A DNA stretch of 64,000 bases from Pseudomonas nitroreducens NBRC 12694 (GTDB lineage Bacteria > Pseudomonadota > Gammaproteobacteria > Pseudomonadales > Pseudomonadaceae), in assembly GCF_002091755.1 (NCBI RefSeq), contig NZ_BDAI01000004.1, positions 248,001 through 312,000 on the forward strand, written 5' to 3'. Positions 1-9,896 of the stretch are shown here, piece by piece (within the stretch, counting starts at the first letter, position 1; the number at the start of each line of letters is the position of its first letter). A model generated the notes under the pieces. That model was not told the origin of the DNA. It saw only the letters and a program-made list of their open reading frames with translations, and ran no database searches. The translations under genes and the position numbers were made by a program.

Positions 1-417
1 CCGCGCCAGCTCGCCTTCCAGGCTGCGCTTGAGGCGCACGTCCTGGAGGAAATGGCTGGTGCCCAGCGGCTCGTCCTTGTCGAACAGCTCGTAGCCGGCC
101 GGCACCGATACCTTCACGCCCTTGGCCGCCAGCAGCATGCGCGCGCGGGCCAGGTCTTCCTCGCGCACCAGCACCTGGCCGCTCTGCGGGTGCAGGCGAT
201 AGTCGAAGGCTTCGGCGTCGAGCACCTGCATCACGTCGGCGGCCGGGTAGGCTTCGCCGGCGCCGTACAGCGGGCGATAGGCCCCCTGGTCGCGCCACAG
301 GTAGAAGACCACGGCGGCGGCCAGCAGCGCGGCGCCCAGGGCAATGCCGAGCAGCCCCAGGCGCGGGTCGAGCTTGAGTTTGTCGAGCGGCAGGCGCCCT
401 TTGAGTTTCTGCAGCAC
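1..417 (-). CDS. fliF: Flagellar MS-ring protein FliF, N-terminal part (lateral-type system)
   Basis: FliF forms the inner-membrane MS ring on which the flagellar export gate and rotor are built. The 139 codons visible are the N-terminus; the rest lies beyond the left edge. A GTG start (415-417) follows an AAGGA ribosome site that overlaps the fliE stop. A membrane segment rich in Leu/Ala/Val lies at about residues 16-37. The following region, with PLY..G, a VREED stretch and a YELFDKDEPLGTS run, is typical of the periplasmic YscJ/FliF ring-building domain. It lies 9 bases behind fliE in one operon, as in lateral flagellar loci. The family assignment is firm; the lateral assignment rests on the neighbours. 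Confidence 0.88.
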   Translation of the reverse strand, partial: MLQKLKGRLPLDKLKLDPRLGLLGIALGAALLAAAVVFYLWRDQGAYRPLYGAGEAYPAADVMQVLDAEAFDYRLHPQSGQVLVREEDLARARMLLAAKGVKVSVPAGYELFDKDEPLGTSHFLQDVRLKRSLEGELAR

Positions 418-426
418 TGTCAGTCC

Positions 427-774
427 TTACAGCGGCATGCGGATGATTTCGTCGAAGGCGCCGGTGAGCTTGTTGCGCACCTGCAGCAGCGCGGAGAACG
501 ACACGCTGGCCTTCTGGCTCTGGATCATGGCGCCGACCAGGTCGTCGCTCCGGCCGCTGTCCACCGCAGCCATGGCGGCGCTGGACCGGTGCTGCTCGGC
601 ATCCACCGAGCGCAGCGCCTGCTCGAAGCTGGCGCCGATGCCCTGTACCGGCGCACTCTCGTCGAGTTGCGTGGCGAACTGCGCGGCGGGCCGCACGGCT
701 GGCCCGCTGGCCAGGTCGGCGTAGCGGTTCATCCGGTCCAGCATGTCCTGCTGCACCTGCATGATCGAACTCAT
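427..774 (-). CDS. fliE: Flagellar hook-basal body protein FliE (lateral-type)
   Basis: FliE joins the MS ring to the proximal rod and is an early export substrate. The 115-residue product ends in the family's conserved C-terminal block, with QKASVSFSALLQVRNKL followed by AFDEIIRMPL. The start at 772-774 (MSSIMQ) is preceded by GGGAGA at a suitable distance; an in-frame start further upstream has no ribosome site and would add 18 atypical residues. It lies between the lafK-like regulator and fliF, all on the minus strand, which matches the lafK-fliE-fliF order of lateral flagellar clusters. Confidence 0.9.
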   Translation of the reverse strand: MSSIMQVQQDMLDRMNRYADLASGPAVRPAAQFATQLDESAPVQGIGASFEQALRSVDAEQHRSSAAMAAVDSGRSDDLVGAMIQSQKASVSFSALLQVRNKLTGAFDEIIRMPL

Positions 775-799
775 GGAAGGTCTCCCCCGGAAGACGAAA

Positions 800-2200
<1,401 letters not shown>

Positions 2201-2651
2201 CGCAACTTTCCATTCGCTAGTGCGTTCGAAAAGCCTTTCGTTGGTCAATCGCCAGCGTCTGCCGATCAAATTCTCGGCGACTGCGAAACCTTTTAACGAA
2301 ATGGCTATCTCACGGGTGGCATTGCAACAACTTCGTCACACATGAAGTTACTGCAACCTGTAACTAACCCACCCACACTAACAAGTGCCAGCACTACGCC
2401 ATAGCTTCCCGCCGATTAATTAAGATCAATAGACAAAAAGTTCCGTCAAAAACAGCATTTGATATCTATTGATTTAATCGGGCGACCTCAGATCGCTATC
2501 ATTGCGCCACGTCAGCAGCCTGTGATGCAGCAATTTCAGGCCCTGGCAGACAGAGCATGCCGCGAGCAACGATCAGCCGACCCCGGCGGTCACGACACTT
2601 CCCGTGTCCTTGGGCAGATGGCAGATCGAACCTGGAAGTACGACGCTGAGC
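2201..2651. other. Divergent intergenic region between lafK and fliM
   Basis: About 450 bases that are clearly more AT-rich than the flanks, holding the promoters of the two divergent flagellar operons. No open reading frame here looks real. A possible sigma-54 element points toward lafK (2386-2401). I did not find a convincing -24/-12 element with correct spacing on the plus strand for fliM. A GTG at 2604 is in frame with fliM but lacks a ribosome site. Confidence 0.6.
2386..2401 (-). promoter_or_regulatory. Candidate sigma-54 promoter for lafK-fliEF
   Basis: On the minus strand the sequence reads TGGCGTAGTGCTGGCA. The GG and GC dinucleotides are separated by exactly ten bases, as required for -24/-12 elements; the -24 half matches TGGC and the -12 half reads TGGCA against TTGCA. 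It would start transcription near 2375, about 105-175 bases before the possible lafK starts. The match is partial, so it is only a candidate. Confidence 0.35.
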
Positions 2652-3491
2652 ATGACTGGCAAATCAAAAGTCCACCATGGTGTGCCCGCCGACAGTCTGA
2701 TCCGACTGAAACCGCAGAAACTCGGCCGGCATTATCACAAGATTCCGCAGTACATCAAAGAGATCTCCGGAAAGTATCCGCGGATCATCAGCGACTATTT
2801 CCTGCGGCATTATCGAATCAATCTCGAACTGGATAACCTGCGCATTCACGAGGAACTTCCCCGTGAACTGGAATGCCTCTTCGATTCGCCCCTGGGCAAG
2901 TTCGGTTTCGCCATGGACCGCGCCCTGCTGACCGAAGTCATCGAGTGTTACTACGGCGGCACCCTGGTCGCCAATCGCGACACGCCGCCGATCAGCAGCT
3001 CCGAGCAACGCATGCTCGACCGCCTCGGCCTGGACGTGGTCGACCTGTTCGGCCGCGCCCTGCTGATGGGTGAGTCGGTGGGCCGCCTGCAGCAGATCGA
3101 CCCCACCTACGAAGAGGTGCAGTGGGAGTATGTGGCCGAGTTCAGCTACGTCAGCCACCTGACTGGCGAACGCTCCTCGCTCTACCTCTACCTGGACAAT
3201 CCGCTGGCGGACGAACTGACCCGCCGCCTCGCCGGCCCGCCACCGCCGCGAGTGACCGGCAACCCGGTCGAGCACATCAAGCACCTGCCGCTGCGCCTGG
3301 ATTGCGTGGTCGCCGCCGCCAGGATGCCGCTCTCGCAGGTGCTCGGCCTGGAGCCTGGCGATGTGCTGACGATCCGCCCGCTGGACCGCGTCGAGGTCCG
3401 CGTGAACCAGCAGAAGCTGTTCCGCGGCGCCATCTTCGAAGACGACGGCACCCTCTTCCTCTCCTCCCTGGAAAGCGTGAAAAACCCATGA
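2652..3491 (+). CDS. fliM: Flagellar switch protein FliM, lateral-type, without CheY-binding N-terminus
   Basis: FliM is the middle C-ring component that couples the switch to the MS ring and FliN. The 279-residue product shows the FliM core (around residues 60-190, including YYGGTLV, SSSEQRMLDRLGLDVV and EEVQWEYV) and a C-terminal SpoA domain (PLRLDCVVAAARMPLSQVL, GDVLTIRPLD). It lacks the short acidic N-terminal CheY-P-binding motif (family form LSQDEIDALL); it begins instead with a basic stretch. It is about 40 residues shorter than polar FliM. The first gene of the fliMNPQR-flhBA operon; its stop overlaps the fliN start (ATGA). Start chosen at the first ATG; an upstream GTG at 2604 is less likely. 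Confidence 0.87.
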   Translation: MTGKSKVHHGVPADSLIRLKPQKLGRHYHKIPQYIKEISGKYPRIISDYFLRHYRINLELDNLRIHEELPRELECLFDSPLGKFGFAMDRALLTEVIECYYGGTLVANRDTPPISSSEQRMLDRLGLDVVDLFGRALLMGESVGRLQQIDPTYEEVQWEYVAEFSYVSHLTGERSSLYLYLDNPLADELTRRLAGPPPPRVTGNPVEHIKHLPLRLDCVVAAARMPLSQVLGLEPGDVLTIRPLDRVEVRVNQQKLFRGAIFEDDGTLFLSSLESVKNP

Positions 3492-3859
3492 CCGGTTCTC
3501 TCTCCGACTCCGAGTTCGAGTCGCTGATCAACGATGGCGACCTCGACCTGACCCAGGATGCCGCCGACATTCCCGCCGAGCCCGTGCGCGCTTCGCTGCC
3601 GCAACAGGACCTGAGCTTCTTCGGCAAGATTCCGGTGAACGTCACCCTGGAAGTCGCCTCGGTGGAGATTTCCCTGAAGGAGCTGATGGATGTGGACGCC
3701 AACAGCGTGATCATCCTCGACAAGCTCGCCGGCGAGCCGCTGGACGTGAAGGTCAACGGCGCGCTGTTCGCCAAGGCCGAAGTGGTGGTGATGAACGGCA
3801 ACTACGGCCTGCGCGTGCTCGAACTGTGCGGCGCCAGCCTCGACGCCCTGACTGCCTGA
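3488..3859 (+). CDS. fliN: Flagellar switch protein FliN (lateral-type)
   Basis: FliN forms the bottom of the C-ring and helps dock export substrates. The 123-residue protein has an acidic variable N-terminus (about 1-45) and a C-terminal SpoA domain (FFGKIPVNVTLEVASVEISLKELMDVDA is split by the hydrophobic strands expected of the fold; GEPLDVKVNGALFAKAEVV follows). The ATG overlaps the fliM stop by four bases and the stop overlaps the fliP start, so translation of the three genes is likely coupled. Its order in the operon matches all known flagellar clusters. Confidence 0.9.
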   Translation: MTGSLSDSEFESLINDGDLDLTQDAADIPAEPVRASLPQQDLSFFGKIPVNVTLEVASVEISLKELMDVDANSVIILDKLAGEPLDVKVNGALFAKAEVVVMNGNYGLRVLELCGASLDALTA

Positions 3860-4629
3860 TGATGCGGCGCCGCTCCCTGACAGGCAGATCGCTGGCCACG
3901 CTGGGCCTGCTCATCGCCGCACTCTGCCCGCTCTACGCGCAGGCAGCCGGCGGCGAGGTCACGCTGTTCAACCTGCACGACACGGCGGACGGCCAGGCCT
4001 TCAGCGTCAAGCTGCAGATCCTCATCGTCATGACGCTGCTGGGCTTCCTCCCGGCGATGCTCATGCTGATGACCTGCTTCACCCGCTTCGTCATCGTGCT
4101 GGCGATCCTCCGCCAGGCCATCGGCCTGCAGCAGAGCCCGCCGAACAACGTGCTGGTGGGCATCGCCCTGATCATGACGCTGCTGGTGATGCGCCCGGTG
4201 TGGCAGGACATCTACGCCAACGCCTACCAGCCCTTCGAGGCCGACCAGATCAGCCTGGAAGACGGCCTCGGTCGCGCCAAGCAGACGCTGAGCCGCTTCA
4301 TGCTCGCGCAGACCAACCGTACCTCGCTGGAAACCATGGTCTCGCTGGCCGGCGAAACCCTGCCGGAGAAACTGGAAGACCTGGACTTCTCCCTGCTGCT
4401 GCCGTCCTTCGTGCTCAGCGAGCTGAAGACCGCGTTCCAGCTGGGCTTCATGATCTTCATCCCGTTCCTGGTGATCGACCTAGTGGTGGCCAGCGTGCTG
4501 ATGGCGATGGGCATGATGATGCTCTCGCCAATGATGATCTCGCTGCCGTTCAAGCTGATGATCTTTGTGCTGGTGGACGGCTGGGCCCTGATGATGGGCA
4601 CGTTGACCAGCAGCGTGCAGCCGTTCTAG
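3859..4629 (+). CDS. fliP: Flagellar export gate protein FliP (lateral-type)
   Basis: FliP is the core of the FliP-FliQ-FliR export gate in the inner membrane. The 256-residue product starts with a cleavable signal peptide (basic MRRRS, hydrophobic core, cleavage near YAQAAGG), as known for FliP. Hallmarks are FTRFVIVLAILRQAIGLQQ with PPNNVLVG, and the C-terminal membrane block SPMMISLPFKLMIFVLVDGW. Two ATG codons in a row (3859 and 3862) are both usable. The start overlaps the fliN stop. Confidence 0.93.
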   Translation: MMRRRSLTGRSLATLGLLIAALCPLYAQAAGGEVTLFNLHDTADGQAFSVKLQILIVMTLLGFLPAMLMLMTCFTRFVIVLAILRQAIGLQQSPPNNVLVGIALIMTLLVMRPVWQDIYANAYQPFEADQISLEDGLGRAKQTLSRFMLAQTNRTSLETMVSLAGETLPEKLEDLDFSLLLPSFVLSELKTAFQLGFMIFIPFLVIDLVVASVLMAMGMMMLSPMMISLPFKLMIFVLVDGWALMMGTLTSSVQPF

Positions 4630-4648
4630 CGGCCTTGCGGAGAACGCC

Positions 4649-4921
4649 ATGCTCACCCCGGAAAGCGCCGTCGATATCGTCTCCAATGCCGTGCACATCA
4701 CCGCGCTGATCGTCTGCGTGCTGATCGTGCCGAGCCTGCTCGGCGGCCTGCTGGTCAGCATTTTCCAGGCCGCCACGCAGATCAACGAACAGATGCTCAG
4801 CTTCCTGCCGCGCCTGCTGATCACCCTGGGGATGCTGGTATTCGCCGGGCACTGGATCCTGCGCACCCTCTCCGAACTGTTCATCGAGTCGTTCCATCAG
4901 GCAGGCCGCCTGGTCGGCTGA
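4649..4921 (+). CDS. fliQ: Flagellar export gate protein FliQ (lateral-type)
   Basis: FliQ is a 90-residue, two-helix membrane protein of the export gate. The sequence shows the first helix (ITALIVCVLIVPSLLGGLLV), the conserved FQAATQINEQMLSFLPRL loop, and the second helix (ITLGMLVFAGHWIL). A ribosome site (GGAG) precedes the ATG by seven bases. Twenty bases separate it from fliP and four from fliR. Confidence 0.93.
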   Translation: MLTPESAVDIVSNAVHITALIVCVLIVPSLLGGLLVSIFQAATQINEQMLSFLPRLLITLGMLVFAGHWILRTLSELFIESFHQAGRLVG

Positions 4922-4925
4922 TGCC

Positions 4926-5726
4926 ATGCAGCAAGGTGCATCCATTCTGCAGGCGTTCGACACCCTGCAACTCCTGCAGGCCTGGTGGTGGCCCTTCTGC
5001 CGGATCATGGCGGTGTTCGCCCTGACGCCGATCTTCAGCCACAAGGCGATCCCCATGCGCCTGCGCATTCTCCTCGGCCTGGCGCTGACCGTCGCCCTCG
5101 GTGCCGCGCTGCCGCGCCCGCCGGCCATCGATCCGCTGTCCGCCCAGGGCCTGCTGGTAGCGCTGGAGCAGATCGCCTTCGGCCTGATGCTGGGGCTTTC
5201 GCTGATGCTGGTGTTCACCGTGTTCACCCTGGTGGGCGACGTGATTTCCACCCAGCTCGGCCTGAGCATGGCGGTGTACAACGACCCCATGAACGGCGTG
5301 TCGTCGTCCTCGATCCTCTACCAGCTGTACTTCATCCTGCTGGTCTTCCTGTTCCTCTCCATCGACGGCCACCTGCTGGTGGTGAGCATCCTCTACCAGA
5401 GCTTCATCTATTGGCCGGTGGGCAGCGGCCTGCATTACCTGGGGCTGGAGTCGGTGGCCGGCAGCCTGGCCTGGGTGTTCGCCGCCGCAGTGCTGATCAC
5501 CCTGCCGGTGGTGTTCTGCATGACCCTGGTGCAGTTCTGCTTCGGCCTGCTGAACCGCATCTCGCCGGCACTGAACCTGTTCTCCCTGGGCTTTCCCATG
5601 GCGATCCTGGCGGGCCTTGCGTGCATCTGGCTGACCCTGCCGGACATCCCCGAGAACTACCTGAAGCTCACCCGCCAACTGCTCGACGCCATCGGCGTGA
5701 TCTTCCGCGAGGGGCGCCATGGCTGA
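4926..5726 (+). CDS. fliR: Flagellar export gate protein FliR (lateral-type)
   Basis: FliR completes the FliPQR gate in the inner membrane. The 266-residue protein is hydrophobic throughout, with several membrane segments, and carries the family signature around FFCRIMAVFALTPIFSHKAI-like residues 20-40, QLGLSMAVYNDP (about 112-123) and NRISPALNLFSLGFP (about 212-226). The length is as expected. The start at 4926 follows the fliQ stop by four bases; the 3' end overlaps flhB by eight bases. Confidence 0.92.
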   Translation: MQQGASILQAFDTLQLLQAWWWPFCRIMAVFALTPIFSHKAIPMRLRILLGLALTVALGAALPRPPAIDPLSAQGLLVALEQIAFGLMLGLSLMLVFTVFTLVGDVISTQLGLSMAVYNDPMNGVSSSSILYQLYFILLVFLFLSIDGHLLVVSILYQSFIYWPVGSGLHYLGLESVAGSLAWVFAAAVLITLPVVFCMTLVQFCFGLLNRISPALNLFSLGFPMAILAGLACIWLTLPDIPENYLKLTRQLLDAIGVIFREGRHG

Positions 5727-6852
5727 GCAGCACAGCGCCCAGGAAAAGACCGAAGAGGCCTCCCAGCAGAAGCTCAGGAAGAGTCGCGAGGACGGCCAGG
5801 TCAGCCGCTCCAAGGACCTCTCCACCACGCTCTCGCTGCTGGCCACGCTGATCGCGCTGAAGTTCTGCGTGGAGCATTTCTACGACGGCCTGAAGCAGGG
5901 CTTCGCGCTGTCCTTCATCGACCTGAGGAACAGCGAGATCGGCCTCGACGACCTGCCGCTGGTGCTCGGCCACCACCTGGTGCTGTTCATCACCACGCTG
6001 CTGCCGCTGCTGGTCACGCCGCTGCTGGTGGTGCTGTTCTCGATGATTCCCGGCGGCTGGATCTTCTCCAGCAAGAACTTCATGCCCAAGCTGTCCAAGC
6101 TCAACCCGATCACCGGGCTCGGGCGCATCTTCTCGCTGCAGAACTGGACCGAGTTGGTCAAGTCGCTGCTGAAGATCGCCGTGCTGATCGCCGTCGCCCT
6201 CTACCAGCTGAACGGCGCCCTGCCCGGCCTGCTTGCCTTGCAACGCGGCGATGTACGCGGTGCCATTGCCACGGCTTTCAGCACCTTCTACGACATCACG
6301 CTGTCACTGCTGGTGGTGTTCATCCTGTTCTCGGTCATCGACATCCCGATCCAGTACTTCTTCTTCAAGAAGAAGCTGCGCATGACCAAGCAGGAGCGCA
6401 AGGAAGAGCACAAGAACCAGGAAGGCCGCCCGGAAGTGAAGGCGCGCATCCGCCAGTTGCAGCGCCAGCTGGTGCACCGGCAGATCAGCAAGACGATCAA
6501 GACCGCCGACGTGGTGATCGTCAACCCGGTGCACTTCGCCGTGGCGCTGCGCTACGACCCGAAGAAGGCCCAGGCGCCCTACGTGGTCGCCAAGGGCCTG
6601 GACGAGACCGCGCTGTACATCCGCAAGATGGCCAAGGCCCACGACCTGGAAGTGCTCGAACTGCCGCCGCTGGCCCGTGCGATCTACGCCACCACCCAGG
6701 TGAACCAGCAGATCCCGGCGCAGCTGTACAAGGCCGTCGCCCACGTACTCACCTACATCCTCCAGCTCAAGGCCTGGCGCTCCGGGCGCCGTGAACGCCC
6801 GGAGCTCATACGCAATGTCCCCATTCCCGAAGAACTGCTGAACAGAGTCTGA
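5719..6852 (+). CDS. flhB: Flagellar export switch protein FlhB (lateral-type, NPVH variant)
   Basis: FlhB regulates the change of export specificity from rod/hook to filament substrates. The 377-residue protein begins with the usual EKTEEAS..KLRKSREDGQV stretch, has four hydrophobic segments (about residues 25-215), and a cytoplasmic domain beginning after KKKLRMTKQERKEEHK. The autocleavage site, normally NPTH, reads NPVH here (VIVNPVHFAVALRYD, about residue 270). The Asn-Pro bond needed for cleavage is kept, but the Thr is replaced. The C-terminus ends with a short tail typical of FlhB. It overlaps fliR and is two bases before flhA. Confidence 0.93.
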   Translation: MAEQHSAQEKTEEASQQKLRKSREDGQVSRSKDLSTTLSLLATLIALKFCVEHFYDGLKQGFALSFIDLRNSEIGLDDLPLVLGHHLVLFITTLLPLLVTPLLVVLFSMIPGGWIFSSKNFMPKLSKLNPITGLGRIFSLQNWTELVKSLLKIAVLIAVALYQLNGALPGLLALQRGDVRGAIATAFSTFYDITLSLLVVFILFSVIDIPIQYFFFKKKLRMTKQERKEEHKNQEGRPEVKARIRQLQRQLVHRQISKTIKTADVVIVNPVHFAVALRYDPKKAQAPYVVAKGLDETALYIRKMAKAHDLEVLELPPLARAIYATTQVNQQIPAQLYKAVAHVLTYILQLKAWRSGRRERPELIRNVPIPEELLNRV

Positions 6853-6854
6853 CC

Positions 6855-8951
6855 ATGCGCCTACTGCAGTCACTATTGCCGACCTTCCAGAGCGGCCGCA
6901 TCGGCATCCCGCTGATCATCCTGTCGATCCTCTCGATGATCATCCTGCCGCTGCCGCCGCTGGTGCTGGACGCCCTGTTCACCTTCAACATAGTGGTCGC
7001 CATCCTGGTGCTGCTGGTCAGCGTGTCGTCGAAGAGCCCGCTGGACTTCTCGCTGCTGCCCACGGTGATCCTGGTCACCACGCTGCTGCGCCTGACCCTC
7101 AACGTCGCCTCCACCCGCGTGGTGCTGCTCGACGGCCACACCGGCACGGGCGCGGCGGGCAAGGTGATCGAGGCCTTCGGCCACGTGGTGATCGGCGGCA
7201 ACTTCATCGTCGGCCTGATCGTCTTCGTGATCCTGATGATCATCAACTTCATGGTCATCACCAAGGGCGGCGAGCGCATCTCCGAGGTCACCGCGCGCTT
7301 CACCCTGGACGCCCTGCCCGGCAAGCAGATGGCCATCGACGCCGACCTCAACGCCGGCCTGATCGACCAGAACGAAGCCAAGCGCCGCCGCTCGGAAGTA
7401 GCCAAGGAAGCCGACTTCTACGGCGCGATGGACGGCGCCTCGAAGTTCGTCCGTGGCGACGCCATCGCCGGCATCCTGATCCTGCTGATCAACCTGTTCG
7501 GCGGCCTGGCCATCGGCGTGTTCGTCTACGACCTGCCGGCCGGCGCAGCCTTCCAGCGCTACGCCCTGCTGACCATCGGCGACGGCCTGGTGGCGCAGAT
7601 CCCGGCGCTGCTGCTGTCCACCGCCGCGGCGATCATCGTCACGCGGGTCAACGAGTCCGCGGAAATCACCAGCCTGGTGCGCCGGCAGATGCTCGCCTCG
7701 CCGTCGCTGCTGTACACCGTCGCCGGCATCCTCGTGGTGCTCGGCCTGGTGCCGGGCATGCCGCACACCGCCTTCTTCGCCTTCGCCGCGCTGGTGGCCT
7801 TCATCGCCTGGCGGCTGTCGCTGGCCGGCCCGCCCATCGAGGCGCAGACGCTGGAGCAGACCCAGGCCCTGACGCACGCGATGGACCAGGAAAAGGCGCA
7901 ACAGCTGGCCTGGGAAGACATTCCGCTGGTGGAGCGGCTGTCGATCTCACTGGGCTACAAGCTGGTCAGCCTGGTCAACGAGGCCAGCGGCGCGCCGCTG
8001 CCGCAGCGGATTCGCGGCGTGCGCCAGACGCTCTCGGAGAACCTCGGCTTCCTCCTGCCGGAAGTGCAGATCCGCGACAGCCTGCGCCTGAAGGCCTCGC
8101 AGTACGCCATCCACATCAACGGCGAGCGCATCGACGGCGCGGAAATCCACGCCGACCGGCTGATGGCGATTCCCTCGCCGGAGCTGTACGGCGAGATCGA
8201 CGGCATCCTCGGCGTCGACCCGGCGTACCGCATGCAGGTGGTGTGGATTCTGCCGGCCGACAAATCCCGCGCGCTGAACCTGGGCTACCAGGTGATCGAC
8301 TGCGCCAGCGTGGTTGCCACGCACCTGAACAAGGTGGTACGCGAGCACCTGCCGGACATCTTCAAGCACGACGACGTCGAACACCTGATGCAGCGCCTGA
8401 CCCTGCAGGCGCCCAAGCTCGCCGAATCGCTGAAGGCGCAGCTCACTTATTCACAGCAGCACCGGGTGTTCCGCCAGCTGCTGCAGGAGGAAGTGCCGCT
8501 CAAGGACATCGTCACCATCGCCAGCGCCCTGCTCGAAGGCAGCGAGACCACCAAGGACCCGGTGCTGCTGGCCTCCGACGTGCGCTACGCGCTGCGCCGC
8601 AGCATCGTTTCGTCGATCGCCGGCGACCGTCCGGAGCTGACCGTGTTCGTCCTGGAGAACGCCCTGGAAAACACCCTGCTCGGCGCCCTGAGCATCGCCC
8701 AGCAGGCCGGCCCGGTGAGCCTGGACAACATTCCAGTGGAACCCAGCCTGCTCAACCAGCTGCAGCACAGCATGCCGGTGGTGAAGGAAAAACTGCGCAA
8801 GGAAGGCCACCCGCCGATCCTCACCGTGATGCCGCAACTGCGGCCGCTGCTGGCGCGTTATGCGCGGGTGTTCAGCCCGGGGCTGCACGTGCTGTCGCAG
8901 AACGAGATTCCGGAGCGGGTGGGGGTGCAGATACTGGGGACGCTGGGGTGA
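6855..8951 (+). CDS. flhA: Flagellar export protein FlhA (lateral-type)
   Basis: FlhA is the large export-gate protein that uses the proton motive force and docks substrate-chaperone complexes. The 698-residue product has the membrane domain (about 1-330) containing the family signature TLLRLTLNVASTRVVLL, the FHIPEP loop region (RFTLDALPGKQMAIDADLNAG) and RRSEVAKEADFYGAMDGA-type residues. The soluble C-terminal domain with PSPELYGEID and the ring-forming end LSQNEIPERVGVQILG follows. It is the last gene of the operon. No clear terminator follows; the downstream space holds inverted REP-like repeats. Confidence 0.95.
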   Translation: MRLLQSLLPTFQSGRIGIPLIILSILSMIILPLPPLVLDALFTFNIVVAILVLLVSVSSKSPLDFSLLPTVILVTTLLRLTLNVASTRVVLLDGHTGTGAAGKVIEAFGHVVIGGNFIVGLIVFVILMIINFMVITKGGERISEVTARFTLDALPGKQMAIDADLNAGLIDQNEAKRRRSEVAKEADFYGAMDGASKFVRGDAIAGILILLINLFGGLAIGVFVYDLPAGAAFQRYALLTIGDGLVAQIPALLLSTAAAIIVTRVNESAEITSLVRRQMLASPSLLYTVAGILVVLGLVPGMPHTAFFAFAALVAFIAWRLSLAGPPIEAQTLEQTQALTHAMDQEKAQQLAWEDIPLVERLSISLGYKLVSLVNEASGAPLPQRIRGVRQTLSENLGFLLPEVQIRDSLRLKASQYAIHINGERIDGAEIHADRLMAIPSPELYGEIDGILGVDPAYRMQVVWILPADKSRALNLGYQVIDCASVVATHLNKVVREHLPDIFKHDDVEHLMQRLTLQAPKLAESLKAQLTYSQQHRVFRQLLQEEVPLKDIVTIASALLEGSETTKDPVLLASDVRYALRRSIVSSIAGDRPELTVFVLENALENTLLGALSIAQQAGPVSLDNIPVEPSLLNQLQHSMPVVKEKLRKEGHPPILTVMPQLRPLLARYARVFSPGLHVLSQNEIPERVGVQILGTLG

Positions 8952-9000
8952 TGGGGTCTGGCGGAGCGGGTGCTTTTCTGAGCGTTCGCCGCGGGGTCTC

Positions 9001-9140
9001 CCCCTCACCCCAACCCTCTCCCAATGGGAGAGGGGACTGTCTGCAGCGGGCTGATATTTCCACGCTCGCCGACTGACTCCGGAATAGCCACAACACACCG
9101 ATCGGCCCCCTCTTCCCCTGGGAGAGGGCTGGGGTGAGGG
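9001..9140. repeat. Pair of inverted REP-like elements
   Basis: Two copies of the CCCTCACCCCAACCCTCTCC family face each other (9001-9036 and 9108-9140), about 70 bases apart. Each carries its own short hairpin (CTCTCCCAATGGGAGAG in the first). Related copies occur at 12500, 48721, 49707, 49788, 60814 and 60912. They lie between flhA and the convergent pilZ gene and may limit readthrough. Confidence 0.7.
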
Positions 9141-9177
9141 CCCGCCCGAGCGCCGAACTACCCCTCCCGAAGATCCA

Positions 9178-9540
9178 TCACGATAACCGCGCCCGCCCCA
9201 ACAGACTGCGGTTGAAGCTCACCGACATCGACGTCACCAGCTCGGTAAACGCCGCACTCGGCCGATCCAGCTTGAACCCCTGCTCGAAGCGCGCGTTCTT
9301 GGCATCCTTCTTCGACCACTGGCAGATCGCAGTGATATCCACCGAACGGGTGTGATCCTCACGTACCGGAATCTCCAGGCGCATGTCGTAGCAACTGCCC
9401 GGCGCCAGCGGTTCCTCCGTCACCAGCCGCAACCCGCCCATCGAGACATCGAGTACCGTCCCCATGGCATCGCCGCTCAGGCGGTTGGTCACGTTGATCT
9501 GGCCGATGTGGCGGAAGGTCAATCGACGGTGCTTGCGCAT
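9178..9540 (-). CDS. Single-domain PilZ protein (probable c-di-GMP receptor)
   Basis: A 120-residue protein made almost entirely of a PilZ domain. The two c-di-GMP binding motifs are present: an RxxxR-type stretch at the N-terminus (RKHRRLTFRH) and DVSMGG (D/NxSxxG) near residue 32. A C-terminal beta/helix part (CQWSKKDAKNARFEQGFKL) completes the fold. There is no YcgR-type flagellar brake domain. It is convergent with the lateral flagellar operon, so a link to motility is possible but only inferred from position. Start chosen at the only ATG that keeps the N-terminal Arg motif. Confidence 0.82.
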   Translation of the reverse strand: MRKHRRLTFRHIGQINVTNRLSGDAMGTVLDVSMGGLRLVTEEPLAPGSCYDMRLEIPVREDHTRSVDITAICQWSKKDAKNARFEQGFKLDRPSAAFTELVTSMSVSFNRSLLGRARLS

Positions 9541-9896
9541 GCTGGCCTCTTGTAGGGATCGGGCTCTGGGACGGACGGGGAAGAAAAACGCGCGCGCATC
9601 CTAGCAGCGCCAGTCGCTCAAACGAACTCAAAAGCTATCAACTGGCCAGTATTTGCGGCAGATCCCACTCGCCTTCCATCGCCGCGCGCGCCGCTGCAGC
9701 AATGCAACGGATATTCTGCAAACTGCGCTGCACGCTTGCATGGAGTGCTGCGATTTTGCACACACCCCTTCAGCACCCCCGCGGCGCACGGGCGTTTCAG
9801 GCTGGCATGCAACATGCCTTGCTCTCCCTGCGGGCCGCCGAGTGGCCGCACCGTCGTGTAGGGAATCTGCATTGGAGATCTGCCTTGGAGGGAGAA
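9541..9896. other. Divergent intergenic region between pilZ and the PAS gene
   Basis: About 355 bases between two divergent genes, with a composition close to the coding average. I see no credible small gene, no terminator and no clear -35/-10 pair. It presumably holds the promoters of both flanking genes. Confidence 0.5.

Noticed and set aside
2545..2565. TGGCAGACAGAGCATGCC as a sigma-54 promoter for fliM
   Set aside because: GG and GC are 8 or 12 bases apart instead of 10, so it does not fit the -24/-12 spacing.
2604..2651. Longer fliM from a GTG at 2604
   Set aside because: No ribosome site, the added 16 residues are not FliM-like and do not supply the CheY-binding motif.
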